Of a stretch of DNA of 64,000 nucleotides, positions 41,164-49,302 are shown piece after piece. This DNA comes from Cohaesibacter sp. ES.047 (GTDB lineage: Bacteria > Pseudomonadota > Alphaproteobacteria > Rhizobiales > Cohaesibacteraceae): contig NZ_LT907844.1 in NCBI RefSeq assembly GCF_900215505.1, positions 62,001-126,000 of the forward strand. The letters run 5' to 3'. Both the position numbers and the translations under genes were made by a program. Position 1 is the first letter of the stretch, and each line of letters starts with the position of its first letter. Under the pieces are notes generated by a model. It was not told the DNA's origin. It made no database searches and saw nothing but the letters and a program-made list of their open reading frames with translations.

Positions 41164-41192
41164 TTTCGTGGCCCTTTATTGATTGGTTCCAA

Positions 41193-41208
41193 AGTGACAG
41201 GTGTCACT
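41193..41208. promoter_or_regulatory. Palindrome upstream of gntK, candidate operator
   Basis: AGTGACA (41193-41199) and TGTCACT (41202-41208) are exact inverted arms around GG, giving a 16-base element centred about 38 bases upstream of the gntK start. The size and spacing suit a LacI/GntR-type gluconate repressor site, though no such regulator lies in the window. Confidence 0.45.
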
Positions 41209-41243
41209 CTTTATCCGCGTCCCCCGTGCTTTGCCGGTCCACT

Positions 41244-42635
41244 TTAATTCTCCCCCATCCAGTCATGGTGGAAATGCCCTTCCCGATCCACTCGTTCAAA
41301 GGTGTGAGCACCAAAATAGTCCCGCTGCCCCTGAATGAAGTTGGCGCCAAGGCATGCACTGCGCCGACCATCGAGCCAACTGAGTGCTGAACTGAGCGCT
41401 GGTGTCGGCGTTGCGGTGAGCGCGGCTGTGGTAACGATAGCCCGCAGGGCGGCTTCCGCGTCCTCCAACGTTGCCTCTGCGAATGGGCTAGCGAGTGCAT
41501 CTCCCTCTTTGCAGGCGTCTGACAGGGGATCAAGCATCGCAGAGCGGATGATGCAGCCAGCGCGCCATCCTCTGGCAACGCTTGAAAGATCCGTGTCCCA
41601 ACCATTGTCTCGCGCGGCCTCTGCGATCAGTTCCAATCCTTGCACATAAACCGATAGCATCGCGGCGGGAAAGGCCTTGATTGCCAGATCGGGGAGATTG
41701 CCGGTTGCGTCGGTAGAGAGGGGCAAGGTGCGTTTTGAGCCCGTCAGACGCTCGCGCCCGGACAGGGCACGGGCCAGAAATCCGGCGGCAACACTTGGCA
41801 CAGCGATGCCATACTCAAGGCCTGCCTCGACCGTCCAGCGCCCGGTGCCCTTGTGGGCCGCCTGATCGCGAATAAGCTCCACCAGTGGCCGTCCGGTTTC
41901 CGGGTCGATCGTTGCCATGACCTTTTGAGAAATCTCGGCAAGATAGGAGGCCGCAGGCCCGGCATTCATCACGCCAAAACAGTCGGAAATCTCTTTGTGG
42001 TCCTGTTCGGCGGGCCCGGAGAGCAGCAGATAGCATTCGGCCAACATCTGCATGAGGCCATATTCAATGCCGTTGTGCACCATTTTGACGAAATGCCCTG
42101 CCCCCATCGGGCCATGCGCGGCATAACAGGAAGCCCCGTCGGCGGCCTTGGCTGCGATGGCAGAGAAAGGCGCCTCGATTGCAGCAAGCGCATCGGCATC
42201 GCCGCCCGCCATCAACGCCGGGCCGAAACGGGCCCCCTCCTCGCCGCCAGAGACCCCGAGGCCCACAAATTTGAGGCCTTTGGCTTTGAGCTTCTCCTGC
42301 CGTCGTTCCGTGTCACGATAAAAGGTGTTGCCGCCATCGATGAGAATATCGTCCGGTGCAAGGATCGGAGCGAAGCTGTCGATGACGTCGTCAACGGGTT
42401 TCCCCGCCTTGATCATGATGAGAATGCGCGCGGGTTTGGTGAGCACCTTGACCATGTCTTCAGGGCTTTCGCAGACAACCAGATCCCTGAGTGTCTCGCG
42501 GGCTTTCTCCAGCACTTCGGGGAAGGGATCATAGACCGCCACCCGAAAGCCATGGTCGGCGAAATTAAGCGCCAGATTGCGTCCCATGACGCCAAGGCCG
42601 ACGACAGCGATATCGGCGCGTGCATTTGTATCCAT
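41244..42635 (-). CDS. gnd: 6-phosphogluconate dehydrogenase (decarboxylating)
   Basis: Oxidises 6-phosphogluconate to ribulose 5-phosphate, CO2 and NADPH. The NADP fold is IAVVGLGVMGRNLALNFADH; catalytic parts are GGNTFYRDTERR, GVSGGEEGARFGPALMAGG and GHFVKMVHNGIEYGLMQMLAE (Lys and Asn acting on substrate). The start MDTNARADIAVVG at 42635 gives 463 residues. It lies between dgoD (40 bases upstream) and gntK (80 bases downstream), so gluconate can be routed through the pentose phosphate pathway. Confidence 0.94.
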   Translation of the reverse strand: MDTNARADIAVVGLGVMGRNLALNFADHGFRVAVYDPFPEVLEKARETLRDLVVCESPEDMVKVLTKPARILIMIKAGKPVDDVIDSFAPILAPDDILIDGGNTFYRDTERRQEKLKAKGLKFVGLGVSGGEEGARFGPALMAGGDADALAAIEAPFSAIAAKAADGASCYAAHGPMGAGHFVKMVHNGIEYGLMQMLAECYLLLSGPAEQDHKEISDCFGVMNAGPAASYLAEISQKVMATIDPETGRPLVELIRDQAAHKGTGRWTVEAGLEYGIAVPSVAAGFLARALSGRERLTGSKRTLPLSTDATGNLPDLAIKAFPAAMLSVYVQGLELIAEAARDNGWDTDLSSVARGWRAGCIIRSAMLDPLSDACKEGDALASPFAEATLEDAEAALRAIVTTAALTATPTPALSSALSWLDGRRSACLGANFIQGQRDYFGAHTFERVDREGHFHHDWMGEN

Positions 42636-42675
42636 AATTCTGCTCCCAATTGGCTTGGTTCGGATGGGCCTCAGC

Positions 42676-43824
42676 CTACCATTCCGCGATGCTTCCGTCT
42701 TCATGCCGCCAGACCGGATTGTGCCAGCTGTGGCCCTCTTTGGCCCGTTCGATCACGAAATCCTCGTTGATCTCGATACCCAGCCCAGGTCCGGTCAAGC
42801 GTGGCAAATAGCCATCCTTGATCTGCAACGGCGACGGGTCGACAAGATAGTCGAGCACATCATTGCCGACATTATAGTGGATTCCCATCGACTGTTCCTG
42901 AATGAAGGCATTGTAGGAGACAAAATCAAGCTGCAGGGAGGCCGCTAGGGTGCAGGGCCCCAGCGGACAGTGCGGCGCAATGGCCACATCATAGGCTTCG
43001 GCCATGGCTGCGATCTTGAACAATTCGGTAATACCGCCGCAGTGGCTGATATCAGGCTGCAGGATGTCCACCATGCGCTGCTCGAGAATATCCCTGAAGC
43101 CATAGCGCGAGAAGATCCGCTCGCCCGTGGCGATGGGGTAGCCGAGCCCTCCGGCAATTTCCCTAAGGCACGAGAGATGCTCGGGCAGGACCGGCTCCTC
43201 GACAAACATGGGATGGAAGGGCTCAAGCTCGCGCAGCAGCGCCTTGGCCATCGGGCGATGAACGCGGCCATGAAAATCGATGGCAATGCCAACATCAGGA
43301 CCGACCGCTTCGCGCGCTTCAGCCACGCGGGCGACCGCATCATCCACCTTCTTGTGGCTGTCAACGATGGCGATTTCCGGGGTGCCATTCATCTTGAAGG
43401 CGGTGAAGCCCTTCTCAACCACTTCCTTGGCCTGCCTGCCCACATCGTTCGGGCGGTCACCACCGATCCAGCAATACATGCGCATCTTGTCCCTGACAGC
43501 GCCACCGAGCAGCTCATGCACGGGAACACCAAGCGCCTTGCCCTTGATGTCCCAAAGCGCCTGATCGATCCCCGCAATCGCGGACATCAGGATCGGGCCA
43601 CCGCGATAAAAAGTGGTGCGGTAAAGGGTTTGCCAGATGTCCTGAATGTGGCGCGGGTCGCTGCCAATCAGCAGGTCTTCAAATTCGAGCACCGCGGCTT
43701 CCACCGAACGGGCGCGGCCCTCGATCACCGGTTCGCCCCAACCGCTGATGCCGTCGTCCGTTTCGATTTTCAGAAACAGCCAGCGCGGGGGTACCTGATA
43801 GGTCTTGATACTGGTTATTTTCAT
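42676..43824 (-). CDS. dgoD: D-galactonate dehydratase
   Basis: Enolase-superfamily dehydratase that converts D-galactonate to 2-dehydro-3-deoxy-D-galactonate with magnesium. It is 382 residues, the same as E. coli DgoD, and matches it throughout: [40 protein letters not shown], the metal ligands in [21 protein letters not shown] and ATGERIFSR, the catalytic histidine in [14 protein letters not shown], and [10 protein letters not shown]. No DgoK or DgoA is nearby, so the product must be handled by genes elsewhere. Confidence 0.94.
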   Translation of the reverse strand: MKITSIKTYQVPPRWLFLKIETDDGISGWGEPVIEGRARSVEAAVLEFEDLLIGSDPRHIQDIWQTLYRTTFYRGGPILMSAIAGIDQALWDIKGKALGVPVHELLGGAVRDKMRMYCWIGGDRPNDVGRQAKEVVEKGFTAFKMNGTPEIAIVDSHKKVDDAVARVAEAREAVGPDVGIAIDFHGRVHRPMAKALLRELEPFHPMFVEEPVLPEHLSCLREIAGGLGYPIATGERIFSRYGFRDILEQRMVDILQPDISHCGGITELFKIAAMAEAYDVAIAPHCPLGPCTLAASLQLDFVSYNAFIQEQSMGIHYNVGNDVLDYLVDPSPLQIKDGYLPRLTGPGLGIEINEDFVIERAKEGHSWHNPVWRHEDGSIAEW

Positions 43825-43898
43825 TGTTCACTCCAGAATTCGGGGGGCGCGGGGGCGGGAGATATGTCCCCGCGCTTGGAGATCGGCGTGGGATCGCA

Positions 43899-45224
43899 CT
43901 AAACCATCAGCAGTACGAAATCCGGGAAGAGAAGCATGACGGCCAGCACCATGAGCTGCATTGCGATAAAGGGCAGCAACGAGGCAAAAATATCGCCAAG
44001 ACTGATCTCGGGCGGCGCGACGCCCTTGAGATAGAAGGCCGCAGGACCAAAGGGCGGACTGAGGAACGAGACCTGCATGTTGACGGCGAACAGAACACCG
44101 AACCAGATTGGATCATAGCCAAGCTGGATGATGATCGGCACGAAGATCGGCAGGGTCAACATGGCGATGCCGATCCAGTCAAGGAACAGGCCCAGCACCA
44201 GAAGGATCAGCATCATCACAAGGATGATGACGATCGGCGCTGCATCCAATCCGAGGATGGTGTTGGAGACGAAGCGGTTGCCGCCCATCAGGTTGTAGAC
44301 CCCGACGAGGGTGGCCGCACCGATGCCGATCCAGATGATCATGCCGCAGGTGGTCAGGGTCTGCATGGCGCTTTCGTGCACCAGCTTGAAGTTCAGTTCC
44401 TTGCGGATGAGCGTTGCGGCAAGCACCCCAAAGACACCCATGGCGGCGGCTTCTGTGACCGAGGCAATGCCGGCATAGATCGTCCCAAGCACCATGAAGG
44501 CAATGCCAGCGGGCAGAAGGATCGCCTTGATCGCATCGCGCCGGGCCTTGCCCCTTTCCTCTGGCGGCAAGGGCGGCATGGCCGGAGCCAGTTCCGGGTT
44601 GATCATGCAGCGGGTCAGCACATAGGTCATGTAGAGACCGGCCAGCATCAAGCCCGGGATCACGGCGGCGACGAACAGATCGGCAATCGAGACCGAGGCA
44701 ATCAGGCCATAGATGATGAGCACGATGGAAGGCGGGATCATGGTACCCAGCGAGCCACCGCCGCACACGACGCCAATGGCGATCTTGCGGTCATAGCCAA
44801 GGCGCAGCATCTGGGGCAGCGCGAGAATGCCCAGAAGTACGATCTCGCCGCCGATGATACCGGACATGGCCGCAAGGAAGACCGCCACGATCAGGGTCTG
44901 AATGGCGACACCACCGGGCAGACGCCCGGCCAGCACCCGCATGCCCGAGAAGAGATCCTTGGCGATGCCAGATCGGTCGAGGAGCGAAGCCATGAAGACG
45001 AACATGGGCACCGCAACAAGGGAGTATTCGGTGACAAAGCCGAAGATGCGTGCGGTGACCAGTGGGATAGCGTTGGGGCCGAACCAGCCGATGGTGAAGA
45101 CGAAGGCCACAAGGCCCGTGACGAATGCAAGAGGCAAACCGGTGAGCAGCAGAAGGAAGATGCTGCCGACGAGCACATAGGTGCCCCATTCGATGCCCAG
45201 TGCCTGTAATCCAAGACCGCCCAT
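43899..45224 (-). CDS. dctM: TRAP transporter large permease (DctM)
   Basis: Twelve-helix DctM protein of 441 residues, the carrier subunit of the sugar-acid TRAP system. Motifs: RLPGGVAIQTLIVAVFLAAM, GSLGTMIPPSIVLIIYGLIA and FLSPPFGPAAFYLKGVAPPE. The start at 45224 shares TAATG with the stop of dctQ. It precedes dgoD by 74 bases, so the load is probably galactonate, gluconate or a related acid. Confidence 0.94.
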   Translation of the reverse strand: MGGLGLQALGIEWGTYVLVGSIFLLLLTGLPLAFVTGLVAFVFTIGWFGPNAIPLVTARIFGFVTEYSLVAVPMFVFMASLLDRSGIAKDLFSGMRVLAGRLPGGVAIQTLIVAVFLAAMSGIIGGEIVLLGILALPQMLRLGYDRKIAIGVVCGGGSLGTMIPPSIVLIIYGLIASVSIADLFVAAVIPGLMLAGLYMTYVLTRCMINPELAPAMPPLPPEERGKARRDAIKAILLPAGIAFMVLGTIYAGIASVTEAAAMGVFGVLAATLIRKELNFKLVHESAMQTLTTCGMIIWIGIGAATLVGVYNLMGGNRFVSNTILGLDAAPIVIILVMMLILLVLGLFLDWIGIAMLTLPIFVPIIIQLGYDPIWFGVLFAVNMQVSFLSPPFGPAAFYLKGVAPPEISLGDIFASLLPFIAMQLMVLAVMLLFPDFVLLMV

Positions 45225-45820
45225 TATTCCACGCGCTCCCCTTGTTTGCTGTCGTCACCCTGATTGCTGCTGATGTCCCGGATGGACTTGTAAAGATGCA
45301 GCAGGGTCTGGAGCGTCATAATCGCAAGGGCAATCAGGATAATGCCTTTGGTCAATGCCGGGAATGGCGGGTTCCAGCTGGTGCCGGAGCGCTCTAAGCT
45401 CCATTCGCCCAAGGGATTGTGGGAAGCCCGCCAGAACATGGTGTAGGCCGCATAGGACATGCCGGCAGCAAAAAACAATGTGATGATGCTGTTGAACAGA
45501 TCGAGCCAGCGCCGCGCCCTTAGCGAGACGGTATCGTAGATGAGCCGAACGCGGATGTGCTTGTCTTTTGCCATGGCAACAGGTCCGCCAAAGGCAAACA
45601 GAATGGCGATCATGAAGACCACGGTCTCATGCACCCACGACGTCGGGCTGTCGAACGCGTAGCGGGAGATGACTTCGATGACGCTGATGGCCATGGCGAT
45701 GAACACCAGCCAGGCCAATCCGCGCCCGCACCAGGTGATGGCGGCATCGAGGGGCGTGCGGGCCTCTCCATCTGTGCCGGAAGGGGCTGCCGGGGCAGCG
45801 ATTTGCTGATCTTTTGACAT
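45224..45820 (-). CDS. dctQ: TRAP transporter small permease (DctQ)
   Basis: Four-helix DctQ subunit of 198 residues: GRGLAWLVFIAMAISVIEVI, FDSPTSWVHETVVFMIAILF and AKDKHIRVRLIYDTV are typical. The start MSKDQQIAAPAAP at 45820 is preferred over a long upstream extension. It is coupled to dctM by a one-base overlap and lies 142 bases downstream of dctP. Confidence 0.9.
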   Translation of the reverse strand: MSKDQQIAAPAAPSGTDGEARTPLDAAITWCGRGLAWLVFIAMAISVIEVISRYAFDSPTSWVHETVVFMIAILFAFGGPVAMAKDKHIRVRLIYDTVSLRARRWLDLFNSIITLFFAAGMSYAAYTMFWRASHNPLGEWSLERSGTSWNPPFPALTKGIILIALAIMTLQTLLHLYKSIRDISSNQGDDSKQGERVE

Positions 45821-45962
45821 GGGGCGACCTTGAAATGCGATCGGGTGTGTGCGCTGAAGGCAGGGCGGCCGGACCATGCGGGCTCTTCCGTCCTGTCGCG
45901 TATCAGGCAGCATAGCGAGGATATGAGGCCGACCGGTTTGCCTGCCTCATATCCTGAGGGTG

Positions 45963-46994
45963 CTACATCAGGTTCCGTGCGGTCAGGAAGGTGACGACGG
46001 AATCATAGACTTTTTGGGTCAACTCGTTCTTCTTGGCCCAATTGGCCCATTCCTGCTTGGCAATGTTGCGGAACTTCTTGCGTTCTTCAGGAGCCATATC
46101 GATGATTTCGATGTTGGGATCCTTGCGTGCTTCCGCGACCGCAACAAGATCGCGACCCTTGAGCTGGAAGACCAGATCATAGGCAAGAGCGTCGGTTGCC
46201 ACTTCAAGGGTTGTTTTGATGTCGGTTGGCAGGCCGTCCCAGATGTCCTTGTTGATGGAGACGGCGACCATCGGCAGGGAATGAAACCCCGGATAGCTTG
46301 GATAGGTCGCAAACTGGTGCAGGCCCTGCGCGTGGTTGGTGGAGAACACCGTATAGTCCGCCGCGTCGATGACGCCCTTTTCCAGACCGGTGTAGACTTC
46401 AGACCCCGGCAGGTTCACAGGTGACGCGCCAGCCTTGGAGAAGATGTCATAGACCATGCCTTCGGGTGCGCGCAGCTTGAGGCCCTTGAGATCAGCCACG
46501 GTGCGGATCGGCTTTTTGGAGACAAAGGCTTCAAGGCCGGTCGCCGCTGCCCCGATCAGGTGCACTTTGTATGGCTCGACCAGCTCGTTGTAGAGTTCCT
46601 CGCCACCACCATATTGCATATATTCAAGGAATTCGAGCGGATCGCCCCAAGCCCCAACAAGGTTGCCGAGCATGGAGAAGGCCGGATTGAGGCCGGAGAA
46701 ATAGCTGGGGTCGGTCAGATGTCCCTGCAGAATGCCGGCTCCCACGGCATCAAGGGTCTGGTTGTGGGGCACCACGGCGCCGGTCGGCAGGATTTCGATT
46801 TTCACCCGTCCGTCCGTCATGGTTTCGATATTTTTGGCCCAATTCTGCTTGATGACGAACTGTGGCTCACCAGCGGTTTCGGATGTCTGGAATGTCCATT
46901 CATACTCTGCGGCAACCGCCTGCCCTGCCATTGCAAGACCAAGGCCCGCAGCGATCAAACCTCCGCTAAAGCCGAAAACTTTCGAGAACTTCAT
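45963..46994 (-). CDS. dctP: TRAP transporter periplasmic receptor (DctP)
   Basis: Periplasmic receptor, 343 residues. The signal peptide MKFSKVFGFSGGLIAAGLGL runs to AVA near residue 28. The ligand arginine is in LKGLKLRAPEGMVYDIFSK and the DAADYTVFSTNHAQGLH region closes over the ligand, as in the TakP/DctP family. It is the first gene of a dctP-Q-M-dgoD-gnd-gntK run and follows the FCD-GntR regulator gene on the same strand. Confidence 0.92.
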   Translation of the reverse strand: MKFSKVFGFSGGLIAAGLGLAMAGQAVAAEYEWTFQTSETAGEPQFVIKQNWAKNIETMTDGRVKIEILPTGAVVPHNQTLDAVGAGILQGHLTDPSYFSGLNPAFSMLGNLVGAWGDPLEFLEYMQYGGGEELYNELVEPYKVHLIGAAATGLEAFVSKKPIRTVADLKGLKLRAPEGMVYDIFSKAGASPVNLPGSEVYTGLEKGVIDAADYTVFSTNHAQGLHQFATYPSYPGFHSLPMVAVSINKDIWDGLPTDIKTTLEVATDALAYDLVFQLKGRDLVAVAEARKDPNIEIIDMAPEERKKFRNIAKQEWANWAKKNELTQKVYDSVVTFLTARNLM

Positions 46995-47060
46995 GTGAGT
47001 ACCTCCTTACTCATTTTTCGAACCGATCACGAAGTCGGCCCGACTTGCGAACCGCCCTCC

Positions 47061-47861
47061 CTAAGGATCGGTTCGGGCTCCTCCTGCCCTGATATGGGTC
47101 AGAATCTCTTTTGCTCCCGGTGTCTCTTCAAACCCCAGATCAAAGCCCGTCTGAGAGAGGATCCTTCCGGCAGCGGTATAGGCTGCCTCGGCGTCGCGCA
47201 TGCGGATGCTTTCCATCAGGCGGCGATGCCGCTCCAAGCTCTCTCTGAGCTCCTCGGCTGTCTCGTTACTGGTGCGAATGACAAGGAGAATGGCGGGGCG
47301 CAAAATGTGAACGATCTGCGCCCAGACCAGATTGTGGGTGGCCCGATAGATCGCCTCATGAAAGGCAATATCGGCTGTGCTGAAGGGATCGCGTTCGCCA
47401 TGAGAGGCGCGGCGTTCCCAATTTTGCTCCATGATCTCGAAGGCCTCTTCCATCGCCAGAAGATCGCGCGCGTTGGCCCGGCGCGCAGCCAGCGAGGCAA
47501 TCAAGGGCTCGGTCGTGCAGCGAAACTCAAAGACATCATGCAAGACACCCAGATTGGGAGCTGCGTACGTGGCAATCCACTGACTGACTTGCGGATCTAG
47601 AAAGTTCCATTCGCGGAATTCCTGCACCGTGGTGCCGCGTCCGGCCTGCCGGACGATAATGCCCAAGGTTTCGAGCGTTTTGAGCGCCGTGCGGACCGAT
47701 GCGCGCGAAATATGGAATTGCGCGGCAATTTCTGTTTCCGGCGGCAAAATGTCGCCTGGCTGCAGATCACCCGAACAGACCCGGCGTGCCATGTCCTCGG
47801 CAACTAGACTGCCGACGGCGCGCGAACTGGTGGATTTGGAGATGCTTGATTGGTCGATCAT
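47061..47861 (-). CDS. GntR/FadR-family regulator with FCD domain
   Basis: Regulator of 266 residues: N-terminal winged helix (LPPETEIAAQFHISRASVRT, then ALKTLETLGIIVRQAGRGTT) and a C-terminal all-helical FCD domain whose metal/ligand residues include DIAFHEAIYRATHN and ESLERHRRLMESI. It resembles DgoR/UxuR-like repressors of sugar-acid genes and lies just upstream of the galactonate/gluconate TRAP operon. The start at 47861 is 19 bases from the first of five phased TCAGAC-type sites, which suggests autoregulation. Confidence 0.9.
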   Translation of the reverse strand: MIDQSSISKSTSSRAVGSLVAEDMARRVCSGDLQPGDILPPETEIAAQFHISRASVRTALKTLETLGIIVRQAGRGTTVQEFREWNFLDPQVSQWIATYAAPNLGVLHDVFEFRCTTEPLIASLAARRANARDLLAMEEAFEIMEQNWERRASHGERDPFSTADIAFHEAIYRATHNLVWAQIVHILRPAILLVIRTSNETAEELRESLERHRRLMESIRMRDAEAAYTAAGRILSQTGFDLGFEETPGAKEILTHIRAGGARTDP

Positions 47862-47879
47862 GGGATGCCTGTTAATTTG

Positions 47880-47970
47880 TCAGATCAAGGTATATTAAAT
47901 GTCTGACATTTACAAATACAAATCAGACATTGAAGCCACAACATCAGACCTTATAGACTTAATGGTCTGA
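47880..47970. promoter_or_regulatory. Five phased TCAGAC/GTCTGA half-sites, candidate operator array of the FCD-GntR regulator
   Basis: Six-base sites begin at 47880 (TCAGAT, degenerate), 47901 (GTCTGA), 47923 (TCAGAC), 47944 (TCAGAC) and 47965 (GTCTGA), spaced 21, 22, 21 and 21 bases, two helical turns each. The second site is the core of a 17-base palindrome, TAAATGTC-T-GACATTTA (47896-47912). Sites 4 and 5 form arms ATCAGACC and GGTCTGAT. An FCD-GntR dimer array is the simplest reading. Confidence 0.6.
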
Positions 47971-48214
47971 TTCCACTAACCTAATACAGACGACGAGCTG
48001 GGCACAACTGAGGGATGACGCTCGCCGGGCTGACAGCCGAGATCGGTTCGATCAAAAAGCCCGCTGCAACCGTCATCGCGACAGGTCCGTGCCGTTAACC
48101 CTATATTCTCCCGACATAATTTTGGACGACATTGATTTTTGCATTGGGTGAAATCAGACGCAGCGCCGCGCCGAATTCGGCCGCATGCAAGAGAGCGGTG
48201 GGTAAATTTTCCGA

Positions 48215-48228
48215 TTGATCATGATCAA
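48215..48228. promoter_or_regulatory. Perfect FNR/FnrL-type box upstream of the redox operon
   Basis: TTGATCATGATCAA matches the FNR consensus TTGAT-N4-ATCAA exactly and extends one base each side (ATTGAT...ATCAAT). It is centred about 113 bases upstream of the nfnA-like start at 48335. I see no clear -10 placed for a -41.5 site. FNR-type control would put the operon under low-oxygen induction, fitting its iron-sulfur enzymes. Confidence 0.6.
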
Positions 48229-48334
48229 TGCAGCTCACCCTATGGGGCGTAGCGTTTTGAGATAGTTGTTTCCGTCGAATTCACCACTCTTTGGGTGAAA
48301 CGGGAGGGAGCTGCTATCACGGGAGGAAATTATT

Positions 48335-49300
48335 ATGTCCGATCGCAACTCGGAGGGCGGTCGTGCGAACGATGCGTCCTTTGACGGGGCGCAGAGCGGT
48401 TCGGGAGAGGATCCTGAGCCGGGCTTTCCAATTGTCTCAAGAACTGACTTCGCTGAGACCACCTTTCTACTAGAAATCCTGCATCCACTGCTCGCCAGGG
48501 CCGCAAGGCCGGGGCAATTTGTCATTGTCATGACCCATGATCACGGGGAACGTGTTCCCCTGACCATTGCCGACTTCGACCGCGACAGAGGAACTGTCAC
48601 GCTTGTCGTGCAGGCCGTCGGCAAATCGAGCCGCGAGATGCAGTCCATCTGTCAGAAGGGAAGAAAGATCTTCGCGATCGTCGGGCCAATGGGAATTCCA
48701 AGCGAGATTTCCCATGCCAAAAAGGTCATCTGCGTTGGCGGTGGTCTTGGTGTCGCGCCAATCTATCCGCAAGCTCGAGCCTTTAAAGATGCCGGGGCCC
48801 ATGTCATCGGCATTGTTGGTTTTCGAAGCAGCAATCTCATCTTTTGGGAGGAGAAGTTCCGCGCGGTCTGCGACGAGTTCATCGTCTGCACCGACGACGG
48901 GTCTGCCGGCATGAAGGGCTTTGTCACCGACGGCATCAAGCAGGCAATCGAAGCGCATGGCGATATCGATGAGGTGGTCGCCATTGGGCCGCCCATCATG
49001 ATGCGGGCCTGTGCCGAAACCACCCGGCCCTATGGCGTCAAGACGATGGTAAGCCTCAACCCGATCATGGTGGATGGCACCGGAATGTGCGGTGGCTGCC
49101 GTGTCCGGGTGAATGACCGCATCAAGTTCGCCTGTGTTGACGGGCCGGACTTTGACGGCCATGCCGTTGATTTCAACGACCTCATGTCGCGGCTGCATCG
49201 CTATCAGTCCGAGGAGCGCGAAGCGATGGAACGCTATTCCGACAGCTGCCGCCGTCTGGCGATGGAGCCGTCCCCGACCATGCCTGTGGGAGGCAAGTGA
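48335..49300 (+). CDS. Ferredoxin-NADP reductase-like subunit (NfnA/SudB type)
   Basis: FAD/[2Fe-2S] subunit, 321 residues, of the type that pairs with a GltD-like subunit in NADH-dependent ferredoxin:NADP oxidoreductase (NfnAB) or sulfide dehydrogenase. The flavin part is RPGQFVIVMTHDHGERVPLT, the nucleotide part KKVICVGGGLGVAPIYPQAR. The cluster region VDGTGMCGGCRV plus FACVDGPDFDGHAVDF gives Asp247, Cys252, Cys255 and Cys267 as likely ligands. An odd hydrophilic extension of about 30 residues precedes the core. Strong GGGAGGAAA ribosome site. First gene of a five-gene operon, two bases before nfnB. Confidence 0.88.
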   Translation: MSDRNSEGGRANDASFDGAQSGSGEDPEPGFPIVSRTDFAETTFLLEILHPLLARAARPGQFVIVMTHDHGERVPLTIADFDRDRGTVTLVVQAVGKSSREMQSICQKGRKIFAIVGPMGIPSEISHAKKVICVGGGLGVAPIYPQARAFKDAGAHVIGIVGFRSSNLIFWEEKFRAVCDEFIVCTDDGSAGMKGFVTDGIKQAIEAHGDIDEVVAIGPPIMMRACAETTRPYGVKTMVSLNPIMVDGTGMCGGCRVRVNDRIKFACVDGPDFDGHAVDFNDLMSRLHRYQSEEREAMERYSDSCRRLAMEPSPTMPVGGK

Positions 49301-49302
49301 CC

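Larger units (their letters stand above)
47862..48334. other. Long divergent intergenic region
   Basis: 473 bases between the FCD-GntR gene (minus) and the redox operon (plus). No credible gene. The left part holds five phased half-sites (47880-47970), the middle holds nothing I can assign, and the right part holds a perfect FNR-type box (48215-48228). The two regulatory elements seem to serve opposite-facing units. Confidence 0.7.

Noticed and set aside
43824-45209. 461-codon charged frame opposite the second dctM
   Set aside because: The product is rich in Asp, His, Gln and Gly because it is the complement of membrane-helix codons; not a real protein.
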